Shown: one piece after another, positions 6,844 through 14,920 of the stretch | Layout of the letters: every line of letters begins with the position of its first letter | How positions within the stretch are numbered: the first letter of the stretch is position 1 | Assembly (NCBI GenBank): GCA_019694795.1 | Contig: JAIBBF010000026.1 | Span: 1 to 37,064 of the forward strand | Direction of reading: 5' to 3' | Length of the DNA stretch: 37,064 nucleotides | Source: Flavobacteriales bacterium | GTDB taxonomy: Bacteria > Bacteroidota > Bacteroidia > Flavobacteriales_D > UBA2798 | Translations under genes and position numbers: made by a program | Notes under the pieces: model-generated | The model's database searches: none | What the model was told of the DNA's origin: nothing | The model's input: only the letters and a program-made list of their open reading frames with translations

Positions 6844-9704
6844 GTCAATATTCGGGTGAACACTTAATTCCCGGTGTGCTGGGAAATGCTTTTGTTGCAT
6901 TAACATTTGCAGCTGCTGCTTTATCGGTTTTTGCATATGCTATGGCATTTTTCCAAAAAGGAGATAGCTCTTTGCATTGGAAAAAATTAGGCCGGAAATC
7001 ATTTTTCATTTCTTCCATTGCTTCCTTCATTTTTATCGGTATTATGTTTTATCTGCTTACCATGCAGTATTTCGAATACCATTACGTGTGGGAGCAAATC
7101 AACAGTAAAATGTCGTTTAAATACATCCTGGTTGCATTCTGGGGTGGACAATCCGGTAGTTTTATGCTCTGGATTTTCTGGCATGCGGTAATCGGTTTGT
7201 TTTTATTAAAAAAGGAACGTCACTGGGAAACAGAAGTGATGGGCATTTTTGCTCTGGTAATGATGTTTCTTTCTTCCATGTTACTGGGCATTTATATTGG
7301 CGATTATCGTTTAGGATCAAATCCATTCAGATTACAGCGTGATGTAGTAGACGGATTCGGTACTATTTGGAGTTTAATTCCAGATTACCTGCAGCTCGAT
7401 CCCCGATTTGAAAACGGGAAAGGATTAAATCCACTGTTACAGAATTACTGGATGATTATTCATCCACCAACTTTATTCTTAGGATTTGCATTAACATTAG
7501 TCCCATTTGCATATGCTGCTGCCGGTTTATTAAGAAAATCGTATCAGGACTGGATTAAGCCGGCATTACCCTGGACATTCGTCGGCATTCTCGTTTTAGG
7601 AGTAGGAATATTAATGGGTGGAGCATGGGCCTATGAATCGCTCAGCTTTGGTGGCTTTTGGGCCTGGGATCCGGTAGAAAACGCATCACTCGTGCCCTGG
7701 TTAACCTTGGTAGGAGCCGGTCACCTTATGCTTGTAAATAAAAATCATCAGCGTTCGCTTTATTCTGCATTTTTCTTTTCACTCATTTCCTTCATCCTCA
7801 TTCTCTACTCTACGTTTTTAACCCGAAGCGGGGTGTTGGGAGATACATCTGTTCACTCATTCACAGGTGATGGAATGTTGGGACAATTGCTGGCATACCT
7901 CGTATTTTTCATTTGGTTTTCATTCATGCTGTTGCTGGTCGACAAAAAAGCAAGAATTCGATTTACACTGATCAGTATTGTATTAACCATAACCGGATTT
8001 ATGGTTGACCTCAATGCAATACTCACGCAAAGCGGCGATTTTATTTTAACCTGGAGAGGCTTAATTTTATTAATTGCGTTTACGTTCACTACCGTTTTCC
8101 TTATCAATAATTACCTGCTTCATTTCCCCAGAGAGAAAAAAGAAGAAGAATTGTGGTCGAGAGAATTCTGGATGTTTATCGGATCGCTGGTTTTAATATT
8201 GTCGGGATTACAGATCACCTTTTCTACTTCCATTCCGGTTATCAATTTATTGTTCGACACCAAAATGCAATTGGTAGAACAGGCAGCGCGCAATGAAGAA
8301 TTTAACCGCTGGCAAACTCCTTTTGCTATTATCATTGCTATTTTGGTAGCATTCACTCAATTTTTAAAATACAAGAACACCGACTTTACCGAATTCATAA
8401 AGAAAATTGCTGTATCATTAGGAATATCTCTGGTATTAACCTTCGTGTTAGGGTTTATTTTTCAATTTAGTCATTACCGCTATCTGATTTTATTACTGGC
8501 ATCACTCTTTACCGTAATTGCCAATTTCGATTACTGGATTCGCTTTTTAAAAGGAAAACTCAATCATGCCGGTCCCTCCATTGCTCACATTGGTTTTGGA
8601 ATTTTACTCCTGGGCGCTTTGATTTCGCAGAATAAACAACAAGTCATTTCCGAAACCACATTTGGATATAATCTTTCCATGCTTGGAAAAGAAATGAGTA
8701 ACAACAGCGATGTTCAGATTTTCAGAGGAGACACCACCGAAATGAAAGAATATTTCGTGAGCTATTCCGATAAAGTTCTGGATGGACATTTTCTCCGTTT
8801 CAACATTGATTATTTCGGTAAGGAAGCGGCCCAATATAAAATTGGCGACCGCATGAAATTTGAAGACAATGTTTATACATGTAAAACCGAACACACCTCG
8901 CAAAATAATTTTCAGGCAGAATTAAAAAACTGGGAAATGATTTCCGATGCCACTGTGGATGATTATTTCAAAGCTAAACCCTGGTCGGCATTTCAACCTT
9001 CGGAAAAACTCTATACACTGCAACCATTTGTGCAATTGAACGACATGAGCAATGTGGCAGAACCCGGTACAAAACATTTCTTCGATCACGATGTGTTTAC
9101 ACATATAAAATACGCCGATTTAAATCCGGGTAATCAAAGCGCAGAAATGCCTCCTTACGAATTAAAAGGTAAAGAAGGAGATACGATCGGAAATCCGGGA
9201 TTTATTGTCCGCATTTTATCCATAGAAGGTATTAAGCAAAAAGATAATGCCAGTTTCGGTCTCGACAGCAGCGATCTTGGTGCTGTGGTGCATTTAATGA
9301 TTAACGATATCTGGGATGTCAACCTCAAATACGGAATTCCTGTAGATCCGATTTTTGTTGTAAAAAACAATATGGAATTTACATCAAAACCCGTTTTTGT
9401 TTCTCAGATCAATACCACCTTTAACGTAAAAAACATTGCACCAAAAAAATCAGAGGAAGCACATGTTCACGAGCCGGGCGACACAACACATGTACATGAA
9501 GCAGAACCAGTGAACAGCGACAGCACGAAAGTGAAAAACGGATTTATGATGGGTGAATCTGAAATTACGATTGAAGTCACCACCCCCGAATTTATCGTGA
9601 TGCACGCTATTCGCTTTCCATGGATTATGATTCTTTGGCTGGGATGTATTATTATGGCTTTAGGAACAGGAATGGCCGTTTATCACCGCGTGAAAAGGGC
9701 CTGA
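6840..9704 (+). CDS. ccmF: cytochrome c heme lyase subunit CcmF, long form
   Basis: Integral membrane protein that transfers heme to apocytochrome c. The WWD-type motif is WAWDPVENAS at residues 274-283. Other CcmF hallmarks are FWGGQSGS near residue 100 and NYWMIIHPPTLFLGF near residues 200-215. With 954 residues it is much longer than typical CcmF of about 650. The extra length is a large soluble domain after the last core helix (about 600-920), followed by one final helix. That domain contains a short His-rich stretch, HVHEPGDTTHVHE, at residues 875-887. The start is GTG (6840), overlapping the ccmE stop. Last gene of the ccm operon; no ccmG, ccmH or ccmI follows. Confidence 0.93.
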   Translation: MSQYSGEHLIPGVLGNAFVALTFAAAALSVFAYAMAFFQKGDSSLHWKKLGRKSFFISSIASFIFIGIMFYLLTMQYFEYHYVWEQINSKMSFKYILVAFWGGQSGSFMLWIFWHAVIGLFLLKKERHWETEVMGIFALVMMFLSSMLLGIYIGDYRLGSNPFRLQRDVVDGFGTIWSLIPDYLQLDPRFENGKGLNPLLQNYWMIIHPPTLFLGFALTLVPFAYAAAGLLRKSYQDWIKPALPWTFVGILVLGVGILMGGAWAYESLSFGGFWAWDPVENASLVPWLTLVGAGHLMLVNKNHQRSLYSAFFFSLISFILILYSTFLTRSGVLGDTSVHSFTGDGMLGQLLAYLVFFIWFSFMLLLVDKKARIRFTLISIVLTITGFMVDLNAILTQSGDFILTWRGLILLIAFTFTTVFLINNYLLHFPREKKEEELWSREFWMFIGSLVLILSGLQITFSTSIPVINLLFDTKMQLVEQAARNEEFNRWQTPFAIIIAILVAFTQFLKYKNTDFTEFIKKIAVSLGISLVLTFVLGFIFQFSHYRYLILLLASLFTVIANFDYWIRFLKGKLNHAGPSIAHIGFGILLLGALISQNKQQVISETTFGYNLSMLGKEMSNNSDVQIFRGDTTEMKEYFVSYSDKVLDGHFLRFNIDYFGKEAAQYKIGDRMKFEDNVYTCKTEHTSQNNFQAELKNWEMISDATVDDYFKAKPWSAFQPSEKLYTLQPFVQLNDMSNVAEPGTKHFFDHDVFTHIKYADLNPGNQSAEMPPYELKGKEGDTIGNPGFIVRILSIEGIKQKDNASFGLDSSDLGAVVHLMINDIWDVNLKYGIPVDPIFVVKNNMEFTSKPVFVSQINTTFNVKNIAPKKSEEAHVHEPGDTTHVHEAEPVNSDSTKVKNGFMMGESEITIEVTTPEFIVMHAIRFPWIMILWLGCIIMALGTGMAVYHRVKRA

Positions 9705-10049
9705 TCACCACCAGCTAAAATATTCGAAGCCAATATAGATTCCATCTTCACGTTCTTCGAGGGGATAAACCTCCACATAAAGGCCTGCACCTCTTCCGTT
9801 TTTTAAATCGAATCCGTAGCGGTGCCAGGGACAAACCACTTTCCCATCTTCAACACATCCGCCCGCAGAAAAAGATTTTCCCTGGTGGGGACATTTATCT
9901 CTCACAGCAAAAAATTCCGTTCCATTTCTGGCAATGCAAATATTCGTGCTGTTCAGGTAATAATGCTTCAGACCCGAATCAGGGATCTGATCCATCAATA
10001 CCGATTTGGAATTGACCAGTTTATACCAACGGATTTTTGTTTTAAACAT
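9705..10049 (-). CDS. Rieske-type [2Fe-2S] ferredoxin
   Basis: A 114-residue soluble protein with the Rieske cluster motifs CPH (Cys53, His55) and CPWH (Cys73, His76), separated by 17 residues as in Rieske ferredoxins of dioxygenase or nitrite-reductase small-subunit type. No signal peptide or membrane anchor is present, so it is probably a cytoplasmic electron carrier. The ATG at 10049 was chosen over a GTG one codon upstream. It is convergent with ccmF: the two stop codons share the palindrome TGATCA. The partner enzyme is not visible. It is divergent from the acyl-CoA dehydrogenase gene with 63 nt between starts. Confidence 0.88.
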   Translation of the reverse strand: MFKTKIRWYKLVNSKSVLMDQIPDSGLKHYYLNSTNICIARNGTEFFAVRDKCPHQGKSFSAGGCVEDGKVVCPWHRYGFDLKNGRGAGLYVEVYPLEEREDGIYIGFEYFSWW

Positions 10050-10112
10050 CACTCTAAAAATACTTCCTTCAGTCGATTTTCCTAGTATATTTAAGCCTCA
10101 AATTAAAAACAG

Positions 10113-11015
10113 ATGAAAAATATTTCAGTGATTGGCGCAGGAACTATGGGTAATGGTATTGCGCATGTATTTGCACAATTTGGTTTTAAAGTAAACCTGG
10201 TAGATGTTTCGGAAGAAGCACTAAAAAAAGCAATAGGCACCATTGGAAAAAATCTGGATCGTCAGGTTGCAAAAGGTAGTTTGTCGGAAGCCGATAAAAA
10301 CTCAACCTTATCCAATATTACTACTTATACCGATTTAAAATCAGGAATCAGTGATGCTGATTTAGTGGTTGAAGCCGCTACAGAAAATGTTGATTTAAAA
10401 CTCAAAATTTTCCGTGATATGGATGCCTTTGCTCCAGCTAATGCCATTCTTGCAAGCAACACCTCCTCTATCTCCATTACTAAAATTGCAGCAGTAACCA
10501 AACGTCCCGAAAAAGTAATCGGAATGCACTTTATGAATCCGGTTCCTGTTATGAAATTGGTAGAAGTTATCCGCGGTTATGCCACAAGTGATGAAGTTAC
10601 GCATACGATTATGGAGATGTCGAAAAAACTTTCGAAAGTTCCGGTGGAAGTGAATGATTATCCCGGTTTCGTAGCCAATAAAATTTTAATGCCAATGATC
10701 AATGAAGCCATTATTACACTATGGCAGGGAACAGCAGGCGTTGAAGAAATTGATACCGTAATGAAATTAGGAATGGCTCATCCGATGGGTCCTCTGCAAT
10801 TAGCCGATTTTATCGGTTTGGATGTATGTCTTTCTATTCTTAAAGTGTTGCAGGATGGATTCGGCGACCCAAAATATGCCCCATGTCCGCTATTGGTCAA
10901 CATGGTAACCGCTGGTAAACTCGGAGTGAAATCCGGAGAAGGATTTTATTCGTGGACGCATGGAACTAAGGATTTAGTTGTTGCCGATAATTTTAAAAAG
11001 AAAGTAACCGCATAA
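10113..11015 (+). CDS. 3-hydroxyacyl-CoA (3-hydroxybutyryl-CoA) dehydrogenase
   Basis: NAD-dependent oxidation of (S)-3-hydroxyacyl-CoA, used in fatty acid, butyrate or phenylacetate metabolism. The Rossmann motif GAGTMGNGIAHVFA begins near residue 7. The catalytic His lies in GMHFMNPVPVMKLVE near residue 140, and NDYPGFVANKILMP marks the start of the C-terminal dimerisation domain. The 300 residues fit the short single-domain family (Hbd/PaaH type), not the fused FadB form. It stands alone and is closed by a strong terminator. The precise pathway cannot be assigned from its neighbours. Confidence 0.93.
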   Translation: MKNISVIGAGTMGNGIAHVFAQFGFKVNLVDVSEEALKKAIGTIGKNLDRQVAKGSLSEADKNSTLSNITTYTDLKSGISDADLVVEAATENVDLKLKIFRDMDAFAPANAILASNTSSISITKIAAVTKRPEKVIGMHFMNPVPVMKLVEVIRGYATSDEVTHTIMEMSKKLSKVPVEVNDYPGFVANKILMPMINEAIITLWQGTAGVEEIDTVMKLGMAHPMGPLQLADFIGLDVCLSILKVLQDGFGDPKYAPCPLLVNMVTAGKLGVKSGEGFYSWTHGTKDLVVADNFKKKVTA

Positions 11016-11017
11016 AT

Positions 11018-11047
11018 AATAAGCCATCTTCGGGATGGCTTATTTTT
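11018..11047 (+). terminator. rho-independent terminator after 3-hydroxyacyl-CoA dehydrogenase
   Basis: A perfect 11-bp stem (AATAAGCCATC, 11018-11028, with GATGGCTTATT, 11034-11044), loop TTCGG, then a T run. It begins 2 nt after the upstream stop and its T run merges with a TATTTTTG box before the next gene. Confidence 0.88.
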
Positions 11048-11048
11048 G
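11041..11048 (+). promoter_or_regulatory. candidate -7 box inside the terminator T-run
   Basis: TATTTTTG is an exact match to the Bacteroidota -7 consensus TAnnTTTG, ending 2 nt before the ATG at 11051. No TTG is seen 17-23 nt upstream, where the terminator stem lies, so promoter activity is uncertain. A T-rich terminator tail could also give this match by chance. Confidence 0.35.
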
Positions 11049-11050
11049 CT

Positions 11051-11287
11051 ATGAAAAAATCGGGTATTTGTCCAAAATGTGGAAGTCAAAATATCTTGAC
11101 CAACAAAGGCGTGAGTAAACGCGGCGAACGATCTTCCATGGCCGTTAGCTCCTTTACATCACTGTTTATTGAAGTGTATATGTGTACCGATTGTGGATTT
11201 TTTGAAGAATACATTGATGAAGCCGACCTCAGAAACCCGAAGAAGTTGGAAAAGCTCAATGCTGAATTCAAAAAACCAAAAAAATAA
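11051..11287 (+). CDS. small zinc-ribbon protein
   Basis: A 78-residue protein with two Cys pairs, CPKC (Cys7, Cys10) and CTDC (Cys45, Cys48), forming a typical zinc ribbon with knuckles CPKCGS and CTDCGF, then a charged Lys-rich tail (KKLEKLNAEFKKPKK). Such proteins often bind nucleic acid or another protein, but no specific function can be assigned. It lies between two strong hairpin terminators, so it forms its own transcription unit. The start is the only ATG that includes the first Cys pair. Confidence 0.8.
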   Translation: MKKSGICPKCGSQNILTNKGVSKRGERSSMAVSSFTSLFIEVYMCTDCGFFEEYIDEADLRNPKKLEKLNAEFKKPKK

Positions 11288-11288
11288 T

Positions 11289-11312
11289 AAAGGCCGCGAC
11301 AGCGGCCTTTTT
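11289..11312. terminator. bidirectional terminator between convergent genes
   Basis: AAAGGCCGC (11289-11297), loop GACA, GCGGCCTTT (11302-11310), followed by T on the plus strand. On the minus strand the hairpin is followed by ATTATTTTTTT. It serves the zinc-ribbon gene and the lipoprotein gene facing it. Confidence 0.88.
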
Positions 11313-11330
11313 CATAATCATACATTCAGT

Positions 11331-11585
11331 TTAATGCTGATCACATTCCTTTGTAATAGCGCTAATTTTTTTCATCATCTCATGATCATGTCCATATTTT
11401 TGTTCAATTTCATCTTCATATTTTTCCCGCTCATCTTTTGCTTTATCTTTTTCTTCTGCTGAAGTTGCCGAATGAACCTTAGCATTCATTTCGCACCACT
11501 TTTTTGAAATCGATTCCGCAGTTTCAGCTCCACATGAACTTAACATGAATAATGCAATAACAAGGGTATAAATTCCATTTTTCAT
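11331..11585 (-). CDS. small lipoprotein, function unknown
   Basis: An 84-residue protein starting MKNGIY, with a hydrophobic core and a lipobox LSSC (Cys18), so it is probably exported and lipid-anchored. The mature part is strongly charged and helical (DKAKDEREKYEDEIEQKY) and has a second Cys near each end of it, one in KKWCEM and one in KECDQH. A longer frame to 11639 was rejected because it would place the signal peptide inside the protein and overlap the divergent phosphatase gene. I do not recognise the family. Confidence 0.7.
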   Translation of the reverse strand: MKNGIYTLVIALFMLSSCGAETAESISKKWCEMNAKVHSATSAEEKDKAKDEREKYEDEIEQKYGHDHEMMKKISAITKECDQH

Positions 11586-11631
11586 TAGCTGATTGTTTAG
11601 GTTTACCTTAAATTTAAAAAAAAAAGGATTC

Positions 11632-12129
11632 ATGATCAAATTGATTCTTGTTCGTCATGCGAAATCATCCTGGAACGATCTGCAACTTGCAGATGTGGAT
11701 CGTCCGCTCAATGATCGAGGTAAAAAAAACGCTCCATTGATGGCCGAGGTTTTAAAATCGAAAAAGATTCTTCCAGATATCATTTATTGCAGCAAAGCAA
11801 AACGCTCCCGTTCAACCGCCAAACGAATGGCAAATGTTCTTTTTAAGGATGAAAAAGCCTTCGAAGTGATACCTGAAATTTACGAAGCTGAAATAATGAC
11901 CTTGCTTCATATCGTGAACCGCTTTCAGGATAAATACAAAACGATTATGCTTATTGGACATAATCCGGGCCTGACTGAATTCCTGAATTACCTCACTGAA
12001 GCAGGAATCGGAAATATTCCTACTACCGGTGTTGCAGAAATCCATTTCCCCTTTCAGCACTGGAAAGAAATTTCGCGCGATACCGGCAATTTGGTGTATT
12101 TCGACTACCCAAAGAATTACCCGTCCTGA
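11632..12129 (+). CDS. histidine phosphatase, SixA-like
   Basis: A 165-residue member of the phosphoglycerate-mutase-like histidine phosphatase superfamily. The catalytic signature is LVRHAKSSW (Arg8, His9), DRPLNDRGKKNA follows, and the second active-site His is in LIGHNPGL. The length and RHAKSS form fit SixA-type phosphohistidine phosphatases. The target protein is unknown. The ATG at 11632 has GGA 5-8 nt upstream and puts the RHG motif at the N-terminus as in the family; an in-frame upstream ATG at 11593 is unlikely. Confidence 0.88.
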   Translation: MIKLILVRHAKSSWNDLQLADVDRPLNDRGKKNAPLMAEVLKSKKILPDIIYCSKAKRSRSTAKRMANVLFKDEKAFEVIPEIYEAEIMTLLHIVNRFQDKYKTIMLIGHNPGLTEFLNYLTEAGIGNIPTTGVAEIHFPFQHWKEISRDTGNLVYFDYPKNYPS

Positions 12130-12150
12130 GTTTCCTAAAGCAGGATTCCT

Positions 12151-12158
12151 TATTTTTG
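12151..12158 (+). promoter_or_regulatory. -7 promoter box before trmD
   Basis: TATTTTTG exactly matches TAnnTTTG and ends 4 nt before the trmD ATG. A TTTC at 12131-12134 could serve as a weak -33 element, but the 16-nt spacing is short. Initiation here would give a leaderless or nearly leaderless trmD mRNA. Confidence 0.45.
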
Positions 12159-12162
12159 CCGC

Positions 12163-12840
12163 ATGCGTATCGATATTCTCACCGTGTTGCCTTCTTTATT
12201 GGAAAGCCCTTTTTCAGATTCTATTTTAAAAAGAGCTCAAACCAAAGGACTGGTTGAAGTGCATGTTCACAACATCCGTGATTATTCTACCAATAAACAT
12301 AAGTCGGTGGACGATTACCAATTTGGAGGAGGAGCCGGAATGGTATTGATGATTGAACCCATTGCAGCTTGTATCGATCAATTGAAAGCAGAGAGAACCT
12401 ACGATCAGATTATTTATACTACACCCGACGGAACCACTTTCAATCAAAAAATAGCCAATCAATTATCACTTGGTGAAAACATTTTGATTATTTGTGGTCA
12501 CTATAAAGGAATTGATCAACGGTTAAGAGACGAATACGTCACCATGGAACTCTCCATTGGCGATTATGTACTCAGTGGCGGAGAACTTGCCGCAGCGGTG
12601 ATTTCTGATGCTGTTATTCGATTAATACCCGGTGTACTTGGCGATGAAACTTCTGCCTTAACCGATAGCTTTCAGGACGACCTGCTTGCGCCTCCGGTTT
12701 ATACGCGACCGGAAGAATGGCGTGGACGAACAGTGCCGGCTGTATTAATGAGCGGTAATCATAAGGATATTGAAAACTGGCGACTCGAAGAAGCGATCAA
12801 GCGCACAAAAGAACGTCGGCCAGATCTTCTGAATGATTAA
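12163..12840 (+). CDS. trmD: tRNA (guanine-37-N1)-methyltransferase TrmD
   Basis: Methylates G37 of tRNAs that read CNN codons, using S-adenosylmethionine, which prevents +1 frameshifting. The 225 residues match the family. The signatures are [26 protein letters not shown], the deep-knot AdoMet loop [11 protein letters not shown], and [14 protein letters not shown]. In many bacteria trmD sits with rpsP-rimM-rplS. Here it stands downstream of a phosphatase gene with 33 nt between, and rpsP, rimM and rplS are not in the window. Confidence 0.97.
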   Translation: MRIDILTVLPSLLESPFSDSILKRAQTKGLVEVHVHNIRDYSTNKHKSVDDYQFGGGAGMVLMIEPIAACIDQLKAERTYDQIIYTTPDGTTFNQKIANQLSLGENILIICGHYKGIDQRLRDEYVTMELSIGDYVLSGGELAAAVISDAVIRLIPGVLGDETSALTDSFQDDLLAPPVYTRPEEWRGRTVPAVLMSGNHKDIENWRLEEAIKRTKERRPDLLND

Positions 12841-12902
12841 CAATTCTTAACCAAATCTCAATACTAAAAAAGCAGAATTGCGTTTGATTGAAAAAATATC
12901 AA

Positions 12903-13559
12903 ATGGCTTATTTGTTTAACTCCTATCGCCTTCTATTCTTATCCCTTTTTTCTATTGGATTACTTTTTTTTAGAATAGAAATTTCTGGTCAGTTCACCTT
13001 CCTGTTTTTGCTTTGGAATCTCTTTCTGGCATGGATTCCATTATGGATATCCCGGTATTTTATCAGGCAGAAAAAAATTCAATCACCTATTTTCAGTCTT
13101 TTTGTTATGACTTCCTGGTTATTGTTTTTACCCAATGCTCCGTATATACTCACCGATTTTCTGCATTTACACCAGCGATACGGAGTCCCCATGTGGTTCG
13201 ATATCATGTTGATTTTTAGTTTTGCCTTAACCGGAATTTTCATTTACATCGAAACATGTAATGATGTATTTGCCTTTATAAAAAATAAAATTCCCTCTTC
13301 TATTTTTTGGATGCTTAGTCCCCTACTCTCTTTTTTAGTTGCATTCGGAATTTACCTGGGTCGATTTTTACGCTGGAATAGCTGGGATATTCTTCAAGAC
13401 ACATTGGGTTTGACATTTGATGTCCTGCATCGTTTTGTGCACCCCGAAATGCATCCGCGCACATGGGGAATTACACTCATATTAGGTAGTTTGCTTTGGC
13501 TATTGTATGCCATACAGCAACAGAACAAAGAAAAATCGGTTTCTTTATACGAGAATTAG
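12903..13559 (+). CDS. DUF1361 family membrane protein
   Basis: A polytopic membrane protein of about 218 residues with roughly seven hydrophobic segments. The motif LLFLPNAPYILTDFLHL is the hallmark of the DUF1361 family, whose function is unknown. I chose ATG 12903; a TTG five codons upstream (12888) is possible and would add MKKYQ. It heads a three-gene cluster with the unknown exported protein (start 9 nt downstream) and DgkA. Confidence 0.82.
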   Translation: MAYLFNSYRLLFLSLFSIGLLFFRIEISGQFTFLFLLWNLFLAWIPLWISRYFIRQKKIQSPIFSLFVMTSWLLFLPNAPYILTDFLHLHQRYGVPMWFDIMLIFSFALTGIFIYIETCNDVFAFIKNKIPSSIFWMLSPLLSFLVAFGIYLGRFLRWNSWDILQDTLGLTFDVLHRFVHPEMHPRTWGITLILGSLLWLLYAIQQQNKEKSVSLYEN

Positions 13560-13568
13560 TCCTGGAAT

Positions 13569-14183
13569 ATGAAAGCAATTTTTCTTCCATTAATCGTGCT
13601 CAGCGGTGTGTTGAGTTTGAATTTTTCAAGTCCACCGAATAAAAAACAACCTGAAGGAAAAATTGAATTCAGAAAAAATTTAGATCATCCCTTTTTTCAT
13701 GAATACAAATGGGATTATCCCTGGTACGTAATTCCCAATGACGATGGTACTTTCGAAAACACTTTGGGCGATTCGATCAGCAAAGAAGACACTTTACATT
13801 TAACGCATACTGCCGCATCGGTTTCGACTCACCAGGGTGAACATAACATTCGCTATTGTTTTGCTCAAAAAAAAGGGAAGGAAATTTTGCTCCATTTCGA
13901 AGATGGACTTCCGGCTTACGGTACTACGTATTTCATTAGGATAAACGGAAAAAAATTCACTTCCGAAATGAGTGTGAATTATATTTTCCCTACCGAACAT
14001 CTTAACATCATCACACGCCCTATTCATCAACAACTTATTCTTGATCCCAATTCCATCCGCCAAGGCGATAGTATTCGTGGAATTTTCGATTTAACTTTTG
14101 AAGAAACGCATTGGGAAAAGGGTCGACCAATCTATTCCGACACCTCAAAATTTAGCGGTGTATTTAAAGCAAAAATGGAGTGA
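13569..14183 (+). CDS. exported protein of unknown function
   Basis: A 204-residue protein with a hydrophobic N-terminus (about residues 2-18, LPLIVLSGVLSLNF), probably a signal peptide. The mature part is rich in aromatic, His and acidic residues (HPFFHEYKWDYPWYV) and looks mostly beta. No catalytic motif is recognisable. It lies between the DUF1361 and diacylglycerol kinase genes and its stop (14181-14183) is 2 nt before the dgkA ATG, so it is probably co-transcribed with a membrane or envelope role. I do not recognise the family. Confidence 0.65.
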   Translation: MKAIFLPLIVLSGVLSLNFSSPPNKKQPEGKIEFRKNLDHPFFHEYKWDYPWYVIPNDDGTFENTLGDSISKEDTLHLTHTAASVSTHQGEHNIRYCFAQKKGKEILLHFEDGLPAYGTTYFIRINGKKFTSEMSVNYIFPTEHLNIITRPIHQQLILDPNSIRQGDSIRGIFDLTFEETHWEKGRPIYSDTSKFSGVFKAKME

Positions 14184-14185
14184 AC

Positions 14186-14557
14186 ATGAAAAAAAATCAC
14201 AACCGGATTTCCAGCTTTAGATTTGCATGGAAAGGAATCGTTTCAACATGGAAAACCGAGCCCAACTTTAAAATTCATTTTATCTTATTGGCTCTGACAA
14301 TAACTGCAGGATTTCTGTTTCATATCAATTCCACCGAATGGATAATGATTGTGATGGTTGCTACCAGTGTTTTGGCAATGGAAATAATGAATACCGCCAT
14401 TGAAACACTTACCGATTTGGAATCACCTGAATATCATGCCTTGGCCGGAAAAACAAAAGACCTGTCGGCTGCTGCAGTTTTGGTGTTTACCATTGGAGCA
14501 GCGCTGACAGGTCTGTTCATTTTTGTACCGAAAATTTATTCGCTCTTGTTTTCCTGA
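14186..14557 (+). CDS. dgkA: diacylglycerol/undecaprenol kinase family protein
   Basis: Small integral membrane lipid kinase of 123 residues with three membrane helices. The signature AMEIMNTAIETLTDLESPEYH contains the catalytic/metal Glu residues and the conserved Asn. FRFAWKGIVSTWKTEPNFKIHF is the amphipathic N-terminal helix. Family members phosphorylate diacylglycerol or undecaprenol; the 'IE.LTDL.SP.YH..AGK.KD..AAAV' pattern resembles the Gram-positive undecaprenol kinase branch. ATG 14186 was preferred to a GTG at 14180 that overlaps the previous stop. Its last 22 nt overlap the convergent gene on the other strand. Confidence 0.9.
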   Translation: MKKNHNRISSFRFAWKGIVSTWKTEPNFKIHFILLALTITAGFLFHINSTEWIMIVMVATSVLAMEIMNTAIETLTDLESPEYHALAGKTKDLSAAAVLVFTIGAALTGLFIFVPKIYSLLFS

Positions 14558-14904
14558 TGGGGATTGTATCCGCAACGTGATAATTTTTTCTTGAACTTCT
14601 CACGTTCCTCTTCCGACATCCCCTCCATTTTGCGGTGCATTTTTTCTTTCCAGTATTGGTGTCGACCACCGGAGTGACATTGATTTCCGCAGCATTTTCC
14701 GCCATGGCCACCTTTCATTCCTCCAAATAAAATCTTGGATAAAACAAGAAGACCTAATGACTCAGCAAAGCAGATTTCGCGCAATCCGAATATGGAAGGC
14801 ATCAACCAGTTCCACAATAACATTACAACTCCACCTAGCGCTGTAATACCAATTGCAACAAGAACTGCAATTTTTATTCCTTTCAAAATATAATACCTTT
14901 TCAT
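14536..14904 (-). CDS. Cys/His-rich small membrane protein downstream of ECF sigma factor
   Basis: A 122-residue protein with two predicted membrane helices (about 11-33 and 43-60), then a Gly/Cys/His cluster (GGHGGKCCGNQCHSGG, residues 65-80, with Cys71, Cys72, Cys76 and His77) and a charged helical tail with a final Cys111. The cluster looks able to bind a metal ion. The gene starts 16 nt after the ECF sigma factor stop on the same strand, so the two are probably co-transcribed and it may act as the sigma factor's regulator. It overlaps dgkA tail to tail by 22 nt. No named family recognised. Confidence 0.75.
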   Translation of the reverse strand: MKRYYILKGIKIAVLVAIGITALGGVVMLLWNWLMPSIFGLREICFAESLGLLVLSKILFGGMKGGHGGKCCGNQCHSGGRHQYWKEKMHRKMEGMSEEEREKFKKKLSRCGYNPHQENKSE

Positions 14905-14920
14905 ACTACACTATTTAGTT

